Positions 1-9,562 of a stretch of 64,000 bases of DNA are shown piece by piece. A model generated the notes under the pieces. It had not been told where the DNA came from. It worked only from the letters and a program-made list of their open reading frames with translations, and did no database searches. Every line of letters starts with the position of its first letter. Position 1 is the stretch's first letter. Source of the DNA: Clostridiaceae bacterium (GTDB taxonomy: Bacteria; Bacillota; Clostridia; Oscillospirales; Acutalibacteraceae); assembly GCA_016296885.1 (NCBI GenBank), contig JAEDHT010000002.1, positions 55,573 to 119,572 on the forward strand, written 5' to 3'. A program made the translations under genes and the position numbers.

Positions 1-1030
1 CTCCAAGTCTGATAAGCTCACCAACGTGCTTGTATCTGTTTTCAAAAATATTTTCCACAAAAACAGTGGTACCATCTGCCTGCGTCGCCATAGCCATCAG
101 CGGAGGCTGGGCATCAGTTGGAAATCCGGGATAAGGCATAGTTCTGATAAGTCGCAGTGAACGCAATTTTCTTGGCGCTGTAATAGTGAGGTCTAAGCCA
201 TTAGTTTGCACATTACACCCACTCTCTTCAAACACCGGGATAATTGAACTTAGGTGAGATGGAATAATATTATGCAATGTAACACGACCTGTGCTCACAG
301 CCACAGCAGACATATAAGTCGCCGCCACTATTCTGTCTGGAATTATAGAATGTTGAGCACCATGAAGACTATCCACACCATCTATTATTATTGTGCCGGA
401 CTCCCCTGTGGTAATTTTAGCTCCACAGCTATTGAGGAAATCGCACAAATCCACAATTTCAGGCTCCGCAGCTGCATTCGTGATTATGGTAGTTCCCTTT
501 GCCATAACAGCAGACAAAATAATATTTTCTGTTGCGCCTACGCTCGGAAATCCCAATGCCACCTGGCAACCCTCGATACCATCTGTTACCATACAGTCGA
601 TGTTTCCTCTGAATTCATTGATAACAACACCCATTTTACGAAGTGCCTTTAAATGAAGATCTATCGGCCGTGGTCCAAGATCGCATCCACCTGGGAGTGA
701 TATCCTAGCATGACCTGTTCTCGACAGAAGCGCTCCCAAAAAAATGACTGACGAACGCATCTCTCGCATTAGCTCTGCCGGTATATCATCCCTCAAAATA
801 TTCGAAGAATCGACTATTATTGTGGTGCCCTCTCTTTTTATTCTACATCCCAAATAACGCAGTATTCTCACAGATGCTTCTACATCTGTGAGAACCGGAC
901 AATTATGTATCACGCTTTCGCCATTCACTACCAGTGTAGCGGCAAGAATGGGTAATGCGCTGTTTTTCGCTCCTTGGATATTGATTTCTCCACGAAGCTC
1001 TTTTCTTCCTTCAAGAACATATCTATACAC
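1..1030 (-). CDS. murA: UDP-N-acetylglucosamine 1-carboxyvinyltransferase, 3' part cut off by window edge
   Basis: MurA makes UDP-GlcNAc-enolpyruvate from UDP-GlcNAc and phosphoenolpyruvate, the first committed step of peptidoglycan synthesis, in the cytoplasm. The translated minus strand opens with a segment ending RGEINIQGAKNSALPILAA, the classic EPSP-synthase-fold MurA start. It continues with RPIDLHLKALRKMGV and, near the edge, PGFPTDAQPPLMAMA, all diagnostic for MurA. About 343 residues are present of the usual 417-430, so the C-terminus lies outside the window. I place the start at a GTG at 1030 because AAAGGGG at 1040-1046 sits nine bases upstream; the ATG at 1018-1020 is out of frame. 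The position normally held by the catalytic Cys falls in a region that reads GGCDLGPRPID, so I could not confirm a Cys there. Many Firmicutes carry two MurA paralogues, and which one this is cannot be told. Confidence 0.9.
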   Translation of the reverse strand, partial: MYRYVLEGRKELRGEINIQGAKNSALPILAATLVVNGESVIHNCPVLTDVEASVRILRYLGCRIKREGTTIIVDSSNILRDDIPAELMREMRSSVIFLGALLSRTGHARISLPGGCDLGPRPIDLHLKALRKMGVVINEFRGNIDCMVTDGIEGCQVALGFPSVGATENIILSAVMAKGTTIITNAAAEPEIVDLCDFLNSCGAKITTGESGTIIIDGVDSLHGAQHSIIPDRIVAATYMSAVAVSTGRVTLHNIIPSHLSSIIPVFEESGCNVQTNGLDLTITAPRKLRSLRLIRTMPYPGFPTDAQPPLMAMATQADGTTVFVENIFENRYKHVGELIRLG

Positions 1031-1125
1031 CCCTCAAAACCCCTTTCAGCATAAAATATTTAAACTTACTGTTATTTTATGCTTTGTGGTATTTATAGGT
1101 GCTACAGATATTCTTGATAATATGA

Positions 1126-2310
1126 TTAAATGTTCAAATATTTTTTAAGCTCGTCCACTTTATCAAGCTTCTCCCACTGCACATCGAGTTCTTCTCTGCC
1201 AAAGTGACCATATGCAGCCACCGGGAGATACTTGGTTTCTTTTAGCTTGAGGTTTTCAATAATAGCGGCAGGACGAAGGTCAAATATAGCATTTACAGCC
1301 TCTACGAGCTTATCATTTTCTACCACACCGGTAGAGAATGTGTCAACCATAACAGAAACCGGCTTTGCTACACCGATAGCATAAGCAATCTGAACCTCAC
1401 ACTTTGAAGCAAGACCCGCTCCTACTATGTTTTTTGCAATGTGTCTTGCAGCATATGCAGCACTTCTATCCACCTTAGTAGGATCCTTGCCACTGAAAGC
1501 ACCGCCACCATGACGTGAATATCCGCCATAAGTATCTACTATGATTTTTCTACCTGTAAGACCACTATCGCCAACAGGTCCGCCTATTACAAATCTTCCT
1601 GTTGGATTTACAAATATCTTTGTATTTTCATCAATCAAAGAAGGGTCTATAACTGCTCTGATTACGTATTTTTCGATATCGTTTCTGATTTGCTCAAGTG
1701 AAACATCTGCTGAATGTTGTGATGAAATTACGACTGTATCTACTCTGACAGGCTTTTTGTCTTCATACTCCACAGTAACCTGAGTTTTACCATCAGGGCG
1801 AAGATATGAAAGAGTACCGTCTTTTCTCACGCTTGTGAGCTTCATAGCAAGCTTATGTGCCAAAGATATTGGCAATGGCATAAGCTCAGGAGTTTCGTCA
1901 CAGGCATATCCAAACATCATGCCCTGATCGCCAGCTCCTATCAAGCCTTTTTCATCTGTCGATCCCTCTTTATGCTCGTACGACTGATTTACGCCAAGTG
2001 CTATATCATCTGACTGAGAGTCGATAGAAGTAAGCACTGCGCAGGTGTTGCCATCAAAGCCACAATCAGGATTCTCATAACCAATGTTCTTTACAACCTC
2101 ACGAGCTATTTTCTGAATATCTACATAGCAATCGGTTGAAATCTCGCCCATTACGTGTATCATACCGGTCGTAACAGTTGTTTCGCAAGCAACATGGGCA
2201 TTTTTATCTTGCTCCAATATTGCATCTAGCACTGCATCAGATATGCAGTCGCATACTTTGTCCGGATGTCCTTCTGTAACGGATTCCGATGTAAAAAGAT
2301 GTCTTGTCAA
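1126..2310 (-). CDS. metK: S-adenosylmethionine synthetase
   Basis: MetK makes S-adenosylmethionine from methionine and ATP in the cytosol. SAM feeds methylation and, through decarboxylated SAM, classical spermidine synthesis. The family N-terminus LFTSESVTEGHPDKVCD, the central GAGDQGMMFGYA and the GGGAFSGKDPTKVDRSAAY motif are all present, and the length of about 394 residues is normal. The start is not obvious. An in-frame TTG at 2376 lies inside the U-tract of the upstream terminator, and an ATG at 2319 directly abuts the only Shine-Dalgarno sequence (AAGGA). A TTG at 2310 has proper spacing and gives MTRHLFTSESV, which matches the length of known MetK N-termini, so I use it. The gene is under SAM-I riboswitch control (2418-2507), so high SAM should switch it off. 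murA starts 95 bp downstream and may be partly co-transcribed. Confidence 0.97.
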   Translation of the reverse strand: MTRHLFTSESVTEGHPDKVCDCISDAVLDAILEQDKNAHVACETTVTTGMIHVMGEISTDCYVDIQKIAREVVKNIGYENPDCGFDGNTCAVLTSIDSQSDDIALGVNQSYEHKEGSTDEKGLIGAGDQGMMFGYACDETPELMPLPISLAHKLAMKLTSVRKDGTLSYLRPDGKTQVTVEYEDKKPVRVDTVVISSQHSADVSLEQIRNDIEKYVIRAVIDPSLIDENTKIFVNPTGRFVIGGPVGDSGLTGRKIIVDTYGGYSRHGGGAFSGKDPTKVDRSAAYAARHIAKNIVGAGLASKCEVQIAYAIGVAKPVSVMVDTFSTGVVENDKLVEAVNAIFDLRPAAIIENLKLKETKYLPVAAYGHFGREELDVQWEKLDKVDELKKYLNI

Positions 2311-2373
2311 TTTTATCATTTCCTTATCTATAAAAATCTTCAAAACCCAATCGAAATATTCGATATTATCATC

Positions 2374-2410
2374 CAAAAAAGCCTTTCAAGAGGGTATCTC
2401 TTGAAAGGCC
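2374..2410 (-). terminator. Riboswitch-controlled intrinsic terminator of metK
   Basis: On the minus strand GGCCTTTCAAGAG and CTCTTGAAAGGC form a 12-bp stem around a short loop (2381-2410), followed directly by six U residues (2375-2380). It lies between the SAM-I aptamer and metK, so it is the expression platform: it should form when SAM is bound. Confidence 0.93.
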
Positions 2411-2417
2411 ATGAAAA

Positions 2418-2507
2418 CTCATCTTTCGGATTACCCGCAGGATTTAGCACCTTACTTTGTAGGTTGCCGGACTTCACAGGGCCTGTCCCTCCATCTCTCT
2501 CGATAAG
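2418..2507 (-). promoter_or_regulatory. SAM-I (S-box) riboswitch aptamer
   Basis: The minus strand reads CTTATCGAGAGAGATGGAGG, then the conserved GGCCCTGTGAAGTCCGGCAACC, AGGTGCTAAATCCTGC and a closing GAAAGATGAG that pairs with CTTATC to make P1. These are the invariant core elements of the S-box class. Known members bind SAM and terminate transcription early. It sits upstream of metK with a terminator in between, as expected for an OFF switch. Confidence 0.97.
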
Positions 2508-2532
2508 AATAATTCAATTTTGGTTCCTTATT

Positions 2533-2561
2533 ATTTTAACAATATAACTTTTCTTTGTCAA
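2533..2561 (-). promoter_or_regulatory. Sigma-A promoter of the metK leader
   Basis: A perfect -35 TTGACA (2556-2561) and a -10 TAAAAT (2533-2538) are separated by 17 bp, about 25 bp upstream of the riboswitch P1 stem. The promoter lies just outside the end of the dockerin gene at 2593. Confidence 0.85.
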
Positions 2562-2592
2562 TAGAAAAGAGCTATTGATAAACAAATATTAT

Positions 2593-5040
2593 TTAAAAGC
2601 GGAAGAACAAAACCACACGGTCAGCTAATTCCTGAAGATTATCATAAACCCTATCGATTTGTTCAAGAGTGTAGCTTGAGTAGTTTTCATAGGCGTGCTT
2701 ACAATCATTATACGCTTTTATAAACTTACGATATGTCACGCTGTCATTGCTCTCAATTTTATTTGTCAGGTAAGAGTAGTCATCGAGTAGCTCTCCCAGT
2801 AACTCATAAGCAGTGTCCTTGTCCACATTGAGTATCTCGTATCTTAATGTCAAATATGCAGATCCAAGTGCAGATTGTGCATCCCATATTTCTTGAATTG
2901 TAAATGCATCAGGCTGTTCTTTAACTTCCTTAGCTTCTTCAAGAGCCACATGATATCTTGCCCAGCTATCCATAGTATATTTATTATCATCGTTAGTTGC
3001 GTTCCCAAAGTTGGTGAACGCTACATTCAAGAACATAATAGCTTCGTCAAATGTGCTTTCATCAGCATTATATTCTAGGGCTTGCAGTGCATTATCCAGC
3101 TCAGAAAGAACCCCCTCCAACTGCTTTAATCCTGCATAGTTATCTTTGAGTGAAAATCTGGCATTAGAGAGAGCAGACATAAAGTATGCATATGAATATT
3201 CGCTATACATCTCTTCGTCTTCATAAAAATCAGACCAATCATAGTCGATTCGTTCAAGAATCTTTTTTATCATCTCTCTCAAATCCACAATATCCTCTGC
3301 ATCGTCATCAGAAGTATCATAGGATACTATAACATCACCTGTGCTACCATTGCTACCGTCATCAGCAGGGAATTTATCTATCAATTTGGCAATGAATTTT
3401 TGCACCAAAACGACATCAGACATAGTGATATTTTCATCTGCATCCACATCGCCGGATTTCAACGCACTATCATCAAGTACGATTAGCTTTGCAATATGTT
3501 TTTGCAATAAAACAACATCAGACATGGTTACTTTTTTATCGCTATCCACATCGCCATAGTTAGAACTTGGTTGGATTACTATGGGTTCTGTGTCTGTGTG
3601 CTTATCATTTCCTGTTGGTACAGGCTTAAACTCAACATATATCTTTGTATCTTGAGAGACACTCCTAAGGAAAAATGAATTTCCATATGGTGCTTCCACA
3701 TCAGAATCATTTATCTGAATGGACCCAAGCATATATCCGGGATCAGGAGTAATAGAAAATGTAATATATTTGCCTCTCATGGCTGATAGCTTGCCATAAG
3801 GAAGCACGGTTCCGTTGCCTCCTCCCGACACTGCAACAGTGTATTGTGCAACTTTCTCGTTTGAGAAAACAACAGAAAGCCTATGGCTCTCAGAAACATC
3901 CTCGAAAGTGTAAAAACCTGCCGCTCTCGCACCATCGTTTGCCTTGCCATCTATTATAACTTTCTCGATAGCATAACCATCCTCAGGAATAAATTCTACA
4001 GTAAAATCTTCGCCTTTGCTAACCTTATGTTCGCCTACATCATGGCTGAGTCTGCCGTTGCCTGAGCTACTCAAAGTTATGCTGATATTTTCCATCACAA
4101 ATGATACTCTTATGTTTACATCATTAGTAAGATTATCAACATTGTAGCTAAAATCTTCTCTGCCCACAGCTGAAGTAATATCTAAGTCATTTATAGTAAG
4201 ACTCTCAATAACATATCCATCATCGGCTTTTATAGTAGCTGTCAAGCCTTCTGACTCTCTAAACAGCATACTTTCACAATTATCTCTATCAGCAAATGAT
4301 ACGAGCATATATCCACCATTAAGCTCACAAGTACCATTGCCCTCAATTAGATAAGAGCCAACATACTGAGTATCATAGACTTCTCTATAAAAAACATCTA
4401 TCTCCATATTTTCAGAAATGATATTATATCCATCATTAAAGCTAAAAGTGGAGGTACCCTCATGCCATGTTAGCATTTTGTAGTTGTTAGGACTAAGAAC
4501 GCTATACACAAGCTCGTTATTGATAAATACGGCAAATGGTATAAATCCATTATCATATCCACACACAATATCCCTTAGATGTGAGCCTTCTCTTGCCGTA
4601 TATCCTTCAGATCCTGATTGGTTAAATCCACTGCCCATATGGTTTATAGATATTTCACACATTTCTGCTGTTGTAGGCACAAAGTTGACATATATTCTGC
4701 TATCACCATATAGGGTGATATTATAAGCAGTGGCAACTGGCTTTCCAAGGGTATCTTCACTATATATCTTTGATGTGGTCTGTATCTTGCCATTAGCATC
4801 CACATAGTCGGTGTAGATAGTAAAGCTCTCTGTCATATAGCCTTCGTCAGGGTACATCGCAAGCTGAAAAGGAGTTCCGTTTTTACCATTAATCTTGCCG
4901 GATGGATTTACTGTGCCGTGACCTGATGTTGTAATTTCTACTGTGATGGGATCACCGGTAGCAGCATCAGCCGTCATATACGGCAATGATGTAAACACAA
5001 GTAAAAACGCTGTTAGCACTGCAATAATTCTGTTTTTCAT
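2593..5040 (-). CDS. Secreted dockerin protein with beta-repeat (InlB-like) region and helical C-terminal domain
   Basis: An 815-residue exported protein of unknown function. Residues 1-26 are a signal peptide (basic start, hydrophobic core, ADA cleavage region). Residues 30-480 hold about five related beta repeats built on a GxGTVxP...GxxFxxxxxPDxGYxxxSxxI pattern, as in surface-protein repeats of the InlB/Listeria-Bacteroides type. A dockerin lies internally at about 494-556, with two copies of GDVDxDxxxTMSDVVLxQKxIAKLI. Residues 580-815 are rich in predicted helix and have no family I recognise. The dockerin should bind a cohesin on a scaffold or the cell surface. It is unusual that it is not at the C-terminus. 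The gene starts 27 bp after the polyamine gene aguB and lacks its own obvious promoter, so it may be read through from that operon. AGGTGG precedes the ATG. Confidence 0.85.
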   Translation of the reverse strand: MKNRIIAVLTAFLLVFTSLPYMTADAATGDPITVEITTSGHGTVNPSGKINGKNGTPFQLAMYPDEGYMTESFTIYTDYVDANGKIQTTSKIYSEDTLGKPVATAYNITLYGDSRIYVNFVPTTAEMCEISINHMGSGFNQSGSEGYTAREGSHLRDIVCGYDNGFIPFAVFINNELVYSVLSPNNYKMLTWHEGTSTFSFNDGYNIISENMEIDVFYREVYDTQYVGSYLIEGNGTCELNGGYMLVSFADRDNCESMLFRESEGLTATIKADDGYVIESLTINDLDITSAVGREDFSYNVDNLTNDVNIRVSFVMENISITLSSSGNGRLSHDVGEHKVSKGEDFTVEFIPEDGYAIEKVIIDGKANDGARAAGFYTFEDVSESHRLSVVFSNEKVAQYTVAVSGGGNGTVLPYGKLSAMRGKYITFSITPDPGYMLGSIQINDSDVEAPYGNSFFLRSVSQDTKIYVEFKPVPTGNDKHTDTEPIVIQPSSNYGDVDSDKKVTMSDVVLLQKHIAKLIVLDDSALKSGDVDADENITMSDVVLVQKFIAKLIDKFPADDGSNGSTGDVIVSYDTSDDDAEDIVDLREMIKKILERIDYDWSDFYEDEEMYSEYSYAYFMSALSNARFSLKDNYAGLKQLEGVLSELDNALQALEYNADESTFDEAIMFLNVAFTNFGNATNDDNKYTMDSWARYHVALEEAKEVKEQPDAFTIQEIWDAQSALGSAYLTLRYEILNVDKDTAYELLGELLDDYSYLTNKIESNDSVTYRKFIKAYNDCKHAYENYSSYTLEQIDRVYDNLQELADRVVLFFRF

Positions 5041-5067
5041 AAAATCGCCACCTTTGCTCTTTTATAA

Positions 5068-5949
5068 TTATTTTTCACACAGATCAAAGTAACAGTCGGG
5101 ACGTCTGTCACGGAATATTCCCCATGAAAATCTGTTTTTCTCTATTTCCATTAGATCATATGAGTAAATAAGGACTTCTTCTTTATCTCTGGATGCTGAT
5201 GCCACTATTGCACCGGTTTCATCTGTCATAAATGATGAACCATAGAAACACAATTCTGACGACTGGTTACCATTTTCTTCACACGGTGTTACACTCTCGG
5301 TGCCTATTCGGTTTGCAGCTATCACAGGAATAACATTCGATGCAGAATGTCCTTGCATACATCTTCTCCAATGCTCCATGCTGTCGCACTCTAATATAGG
5401 TTCACTGCCAATGGCTGTGGGATAAAATATTATCTGTGCGCCATTGAGTGTGAGTGCTCTGGCTGTCTCAGGAAACCACTGATCCCAGCATATACCAACA
5501 CCTACTCTGCCAAACCTTGTGTCAAACACCTTAAACCCGGTGTCACCCGGAACAAAGTAGAATTTCTCCTGATAATAGTGATCATCCGGAATATGAGTCT
5601 TTCTGTAAACTCCCAAGCTTTCTCCGTCAGCGTCTATAACACATACAGAATTAAAGAGTCTATTGCCGTCTTTTTCGTAAAAGCTGATAGGAAGGACTAC
5701 GTTAAGCTCCTTTGCAACTGCCTTGAAATGAGATATGGCATCGTTTTCTTCAACGGTCTTTGCAAAGTCATAATATTCGTATCTGCGCTCTTGACAAAAA
5801 TACTGACGCTCAAAAAGCTCCGGCAAAAGAATAATATTTGCACCCCTCTGGGCGGCGTCTCTCACCATCATATCTGCTTTTTTTATATTTTCCTGAACAT
5901 TATCAGTGCAACGCATCTGAATTGCTGCTACATTTATCTTATTTATCAT
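5068..5949 (-). CDS. aguB: N-carbamoylputrescine amidase
   Basis: This nitrilase-superfamily enzyme hydrolyses N-carbamoylputrescine to putrescine, CO2 and ammonia, the last step of the agmatine route. The Glu-Lys-Cys triad is visible: Glu44 in LLPELFERQYF, Lys117 in VYRKTHIPDDH and Cys154 in VGICWDQWFPE. With this start the protein has 293 residues, the normal size. I moved the start to the ATG at 5949 because it gives MINKINVAAIQM, the conserved first strand, and GGTGAT lies upstream; the longer frame has no ribosome binding site. It follows aguA by 60 bp and is the last polyamine enzyme of the operon. Confidence 0.95.
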   Translation of the reverse strand: MINKINVAAIQMRCTDNVQENIKKADMMVRDAAQRGANIILLPELFERQYFCQERRYEYYDFAKTVEENDAISHFKAVAKELNVVLPISFYEKDGNRLFNSVCVIDADGESLGVYRKTHIPDDHYYQEKFYFVPGDTGFKVFDTRFGRVGVGICWDQWFPETARALTLNGAQIIFYPTAIGSEPILECDSMEHWRRCMQGHSASNVIPVIAANRIGTESVTPCEENGNQSSELCFYGSSFMTDETGAIVASASRDKEEVLIYSYDLMEIEKNRFSWGIFRDRRPDCYFDLCEK

Positions 5950-6009
5950 AATATCACCAATCAACATTAATTGTAAATCGAAAATAATAGATTTGTCCCC
6001 AGAAATCAA

Positions 6010-7119
6010 TTATTCGGGAATCTGCTGTGTTACACAGTGTATGTTTCCTCCGCCTACTATCAAATTGATAGCATCCACAGGAACCACTTCTCTATTTGGG
6101 CATAGCTTTGAAATAATATCCAAAGCAAGCTTATCACTATCCTGATTTTCTCCGCCAAACTGCGGAAGCAATATAATATCATTTGCAAAATAAAAATTAA
6201 CATAAGATGCCGCAAGTCTTTCACCCACGACTCTTTCAGCCTCACCAGCCTCAAATACAAACCCATCAAGGTCAAACTGCGTGATACAAACAGTCTTTTT
6301 CGGTATGGGAAGCTTATGAACAGTGAATTTTCTACCCCTTGCATCAGTACTGTTTTCCAAAACATCTAAGCACGCTTTTGATAGAGCATACTGCGGATTA
6401 TTCTTGTCATCTGTCCATGCAAGCACCACCTCAGCAGGAGCTATAAAAGCGCATACATTATCCACGTGCTCGTTGGTTTCATCGTTATATATTCCATTTG
6501 GAAGCCATATAACCTTTTTGGCACCAAGATAGTTAATAAGCTTTTGAGTAATCTCATCCTTTGACAGCTTCGGGTTTCTTCCCTCACTCAAAAGGCAAGC
6601 CTCTGTAGTGATGATAGTTCCTTCTCCATCCGAATGAATAGAGCCACCTTCTAGCACAAAAGGAGTAGCATCATAATAATCTACGTTAATTTGCCTGCAA
6701 AATTCGCCTGCAAGCCTATTATCGTTTTCGTAATCATCATACAAGCCATCAAAGCTTCCACCCCATGCGTTAAACTGCCAATTAACTGCACGAAGCTCGC
6801 CACTAACATTTTTTAAAAATGTAGGTGCAGTATCTCTTGCCCATGAATCGTCACTTTCTATCTGCAAGACCTTTATGTTGTTATTTGTAGCAAACCTTTC
6901 CTTTACATCTTCAAAATCACGCTTATTTGTGAGAAGATAAACTGTTTCGTGCTTAGAAAGCTCATTTGCCATAAAACTAAAAGCCTGTTGGGCATATTTA
7001 GCGTTATAGGTCCAACTGCCCGGACGAACCGGCCATATTAAAATTGTGGCTCTATGCCTGCCAAACTCAGCAGGCATAGAGAAGCCATCATTTATTGGTA
7101 AGCTATTGTTAATTATCAT
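6010..7119 (-). CDS. aguA: Agmatine deiminase
   Basis: AguA converts agmatine to N-carbamoylputrescine and ammonia. It belongs to the guanidine-modifying (pentein) fold. The substrate pocket motif ESDDSWARDTAPTF, WQFNAWGG, the HVDNVCAF histidine region and the C-terminal GGGNIHCVTQQIP with catalytic Cys362 are all present. The length of 369 residues is typical. Placed between carboxyspermidine decarboxylase and aguB, it links arginine decarboxylation to putrescine. GGTGAT sits just before the ATG. Confidence 0.96.
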   Translation of the reverse strand: MIINNSLPINDGFSMPAEFGRHRATILIWPVRPGSWTYNAKYAQQAFSFMANELSKHETVYLLTNKRDFEDVKERFATNNNIKVLQIESDDSWARDTAPTFLKNVSGELRAVNWQFNAWGGSFDGLYDDYENDNRLAGEFCRQINVDYYDATPFVLEGGSIHSDGEGTIITTEACLLSEGRNPKLSKDEITQKLINYLGAKKVIWLPNGIYNDETNEHVDNVCAFIAPAEVVLAWTDDKNNPQYALSKACLDVLENSTDARGRKFTVHKLPIPKKTVCITQFDLDGFVFEAGEAERVVGERLAASYVNFYFANDIILLPQFGGENQDSDKLALDIISKLCPNREVVPVDAINLIVGGGNIHCVTQQIPE

Positions 7120-7148
7120 TTTATCACCAAATGATTTTTTATTTTTCT

Positions 7149-8273
7149 TTATAATCTCATTTTAAAATCTTCGTACGAAAAGCTTTTTATCACTTCGCAC
7201 TCGCCATCTGTATGCATAACTGCAATATTCGGCAATGGCATACCATTAAAAGTATTATTTTTTACCATAGAATAAATTGCCATATCTTCAAACACCAGTC
7301 TATCGCCTATCAGCACCTCATTATCAAAGCTGTAATCGCCGATTATGTCACCGGCAAGGCAGGTGCATGACGATAATCTGTAGGTGAACTTTTTTTCATT
7401 TGGAAGTCCGCTGTCTTTTAGAGGAGGGCGGTATGGCATTTCAAGCACATCGGGCATATGGCATGCCGCAGATGCATCAAGAATAAGAACCTCCATACCA
7501 TTAGACACTTTTTCAAGCACAGTAGTTATCAGATAACCGGCATTAAGTGCAACTGCCTCTCCGGGCTCAAGATAGACATCAACATCATACTTTTCTCTGA
7601 CATATAATATCAAATTCTTTAGTGCATCTATATCATAGTCCGGGCGTGTGATATGGTGTCCTCCACCAAAATTTATCCATTTAGCGTTATAAAAATATTC
7701 GCCAAACTGCTCTTCTACTGCTTTGAATGTACTTACTAACGCATCGGAGTTTTGCTCACATAATGTGTGAAAATGAAATCCCTCCACGCCATCAAGCAAG
7801 TCCGCCCTGAAGTTCTGTTTAGTTACTCCAAGACGTGAGCCAAAGGCACATGGATCGTATATCTCATGGCCCTCTTGTGTAGAAAATTGAGGATTAAGTC
7901 TTATTCCGACACTTACGTTGCTACTTTGCCACACGCTTCTATATTTCTCTAACTGAGAAAATGAATTAAACACGATATGCCCGCACATTTTGCAAATCTC
8001 TGCAAAATCTTCCTCTTTAAAAGCAGGAGAATAGATATGTGTCTCCTTGCCAAAATGCTCATAACCAAGCTTAGCCTCATATAATCCGCTGGCGGTTGTG
8101 CCGGAGAGATATTTGCTCATAAGAGGATACAGCGAGTACATAGAAAATGCCTTTTGTGCTAACAGAACCTTACATCCCGTATCATTTTGCAGTTTTTCAA
8201 GTATTTCTAAATTTGCTATTAACTTTTTTTCATCTACTACATAGCATGGAGTTGATAATTCGTTAAATTTCAT
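7149..8273 (-). CDS. nspC: Carboxynorspermidine/carboxyspermidine decarboxylase
   Basis: A fold-III PLP decarboxylase that removes CO2 from carboxyspermidine (or carboxynorspermidine) to give spermidine (or norspermidine). The PLP lysine is Lys41 in KVLLAQKAFSMYS. HFHTLCEQNSDA, WINFGGGHHITRPDYD and the active-site CTCLAGDIIGDYSF motif match the NspC/CASDC family, and 374 residues is normal. Only 3 bp separate it from the dehydrogenase gene upstream, so the two are translationally close, as expected for consecutive steps. With putrescine from AguB as the amine, the likely product is spermidine. Confidence 0.94.
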   Translation of the reverse strand: MKFNELSTPCYVVDEKKLIANLEILEKLQNDTGCKVLLAQKAFSMYSLYPLMSKYLSGTTASGLYEAKLGYEHFGKETHIYSPAFKEEDFAEICKMCGHIVFNSFSQLEKYRSVWQSSNVSVGIRLNPQFSTQEGHEIYDPCAFGSRLGVTKQNFRADLLDGVEGFHFHTLCEQNSDALVSTFKAVEEQFGEYFYNAKWINFGGGHHITRPDYDIDALKNLILYVREKYDVDVYLEPGEAVALNAGYLITTVLEKVSNGMEVLILDASAACHMPDVLEMPYRPPLKDSGLPNEKKFTYRLSSCTCLAGDIIGDYSFDNEVLIGDRLVFEDMAIYSMVKNNTFNGMPLPNIAVMHTDGECEVIKSFSYEDFKMRL

Positions 8274-8276
8274 TGA

Positions 8277-9536
8277 TTAATCCACCAATACAGGATTTTC
8301 ATCTACAACCCAAGGCAAGCCATACTTGTTGAGGTCTTCCATATATGGATCTGGGTCAAACTCTTCAACATTGAACACGCCTGCCTTTTTCCAGATACCC
8401 TGAAGCACCAAAGATGCACCTATCATAGCAGGTACACCGGTAGTATAGGAAACAGCCTGTGAGCCTACCTCTTTGTAACATTCCTCATGGTCACAAACGT
8501 TGTATATATATAGAGATTTTTTCTTACCATCCTTAATACCGGTGAAGATACATCCTATATTTGTTTTGCCTTTTGTGCGAGGGCCCAATGATGCAGGATC
8601 TGGCAACAATGCCTTAAGGAACTGAATAGGTACTATTTCCTTACCCTCGAACATCATAGGCGATGTAGAAAGCATACCAACATTTTCCAGGCACTTCATA
8701 TGAGTGAGATAACTCTGACCAAATGTCATAAAGAATCTGATTCTCTTTATCTCCGGATAGTTCTTTGCAAGTGATTCTATTTCCTCATGATGGAGCAGAT
8801 ACATATCCTTTTTGCCAACCTGCGCAAAATCAAACTCTCGTTTAATCTCCATTGGCTCTGTTTCTACCCAGTGGCCATCCTCCCAATATGAACCATTTGC
8901 AGATACTTCTCTCAGATTTATCTCCGGATTAAAGTTAGTTGCAAATGGATAGCCATGGTCTCCACCGTTACAGTCTAAGATATCTACATAGTGTATTTCA
9001 TCAAAATAATGCTTTTTTGCATATGCAGTGAAAACGCTTGTAACACCTGGGTCAAAGCCTGTTCCAAGCAATGCCATGATGCCTGCTTTTTCAAATTTTT
9101 CTTTATAATCCCACTGCCATGAGTAATCAAAATACGCTGTAAAGCCTTTTTCTTTACATCTTTTTTCGTATATTTCACGCCATGTTGGGTCATCTGTGTC
9201 TTCAGGCTCGTAGTTGGCTGTGTCGATATAATCAACCTTAGTTTCAAGGCAAGCATCCATTATGGTAAGATCCTGATACGGAAGTGCAAGGTTGAGAACA
9301 GCCTGTGGCTTGTAGCTACTAATCAAATTTACAAGCTCTTCTTTGCTATCTGCATTCACCTTTGCTGTGGTGATAACAGTTTTTGTTTTATCTTGAAGCT
9401 TTGCTTTTACATCATCGCATTTCTCTTTTGTTCTGCTGGCGATGCATATCTCTGTGAAGATATCATCTCTCTGACAACATTTTGCTATTGCAACGGAGGC
9501 AACTCCTCCGCATCCTATTATTAATAATCTGCTCAT
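8277..9536 (-). CDS. Carboxynorspermidine/carboxyspermidine dehydrogenase (saccharopine dehydrogenase family)
   Basis: This enzyme reductively condenses aspartate beta-semialdehyde with putrescine (or diaminopropane) using NADPH, giving carboxyspermidine (or carboxynorspermidine). The N-terminal Rossmann motif LLIIGCGGVASVAIAKC (residues 4-20), DYIDTANYEPEDT, and LLGTGFDPGVTSVF are characteristic of the family. The length of 419 residues is normal. It sits directly upstream of the matching decarboxylase and downstream of speE. The family name lys1/saccharopine dehydrogenase is often used, but this context argues for polyamine synthesis rather than lysine metabolism. Confidence 0.93.
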   Translation of the reverse strand: MSRLLIIGCGGVASVAIAKCCQRDDIFTEICIASRTKEKCDDVKAKLQDKTKTVITTAKVNADSKEELVNLISSYKPQAVLNLALPYQDLTIMDACLETKVDYIDTANYEPEDTDDPTWREIYEKRCKEKGFTAYFDYSWQWDYKEKFEKAGIMALLGTGFDPGVTSVFTAYAKKHYFDEIHYVDILDCNGGDHGYPFATNFNPEINLREVSANGSYWEDGHWVETEPMEIKREFDFAQVGKKDMYLLHHEEIESLAKNYPEIKRIRFFMTFGQSYLTHMKCLENVGMLSTSPMMFEGKEIVPIQFLKALLPDPASLGPRTKGKTNIGCIFTGIKDGKKKSLYIYNVCDHEECYKEVGSQAVSYTTGVPAMIGASLVLQGIWKKAGVFNVEEFDPDPYMEDLNKYGLPWVVDENPVLVD

Positions 9537-9562
9537 ATCTTTATATTTCCTTTCTCTTCAAG

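Noticed and set aside
888..1148. Plus-strand open frame over the murA 5' region.
   Set aside because: It is antisense to murA, which is strongly supported by family motifs.
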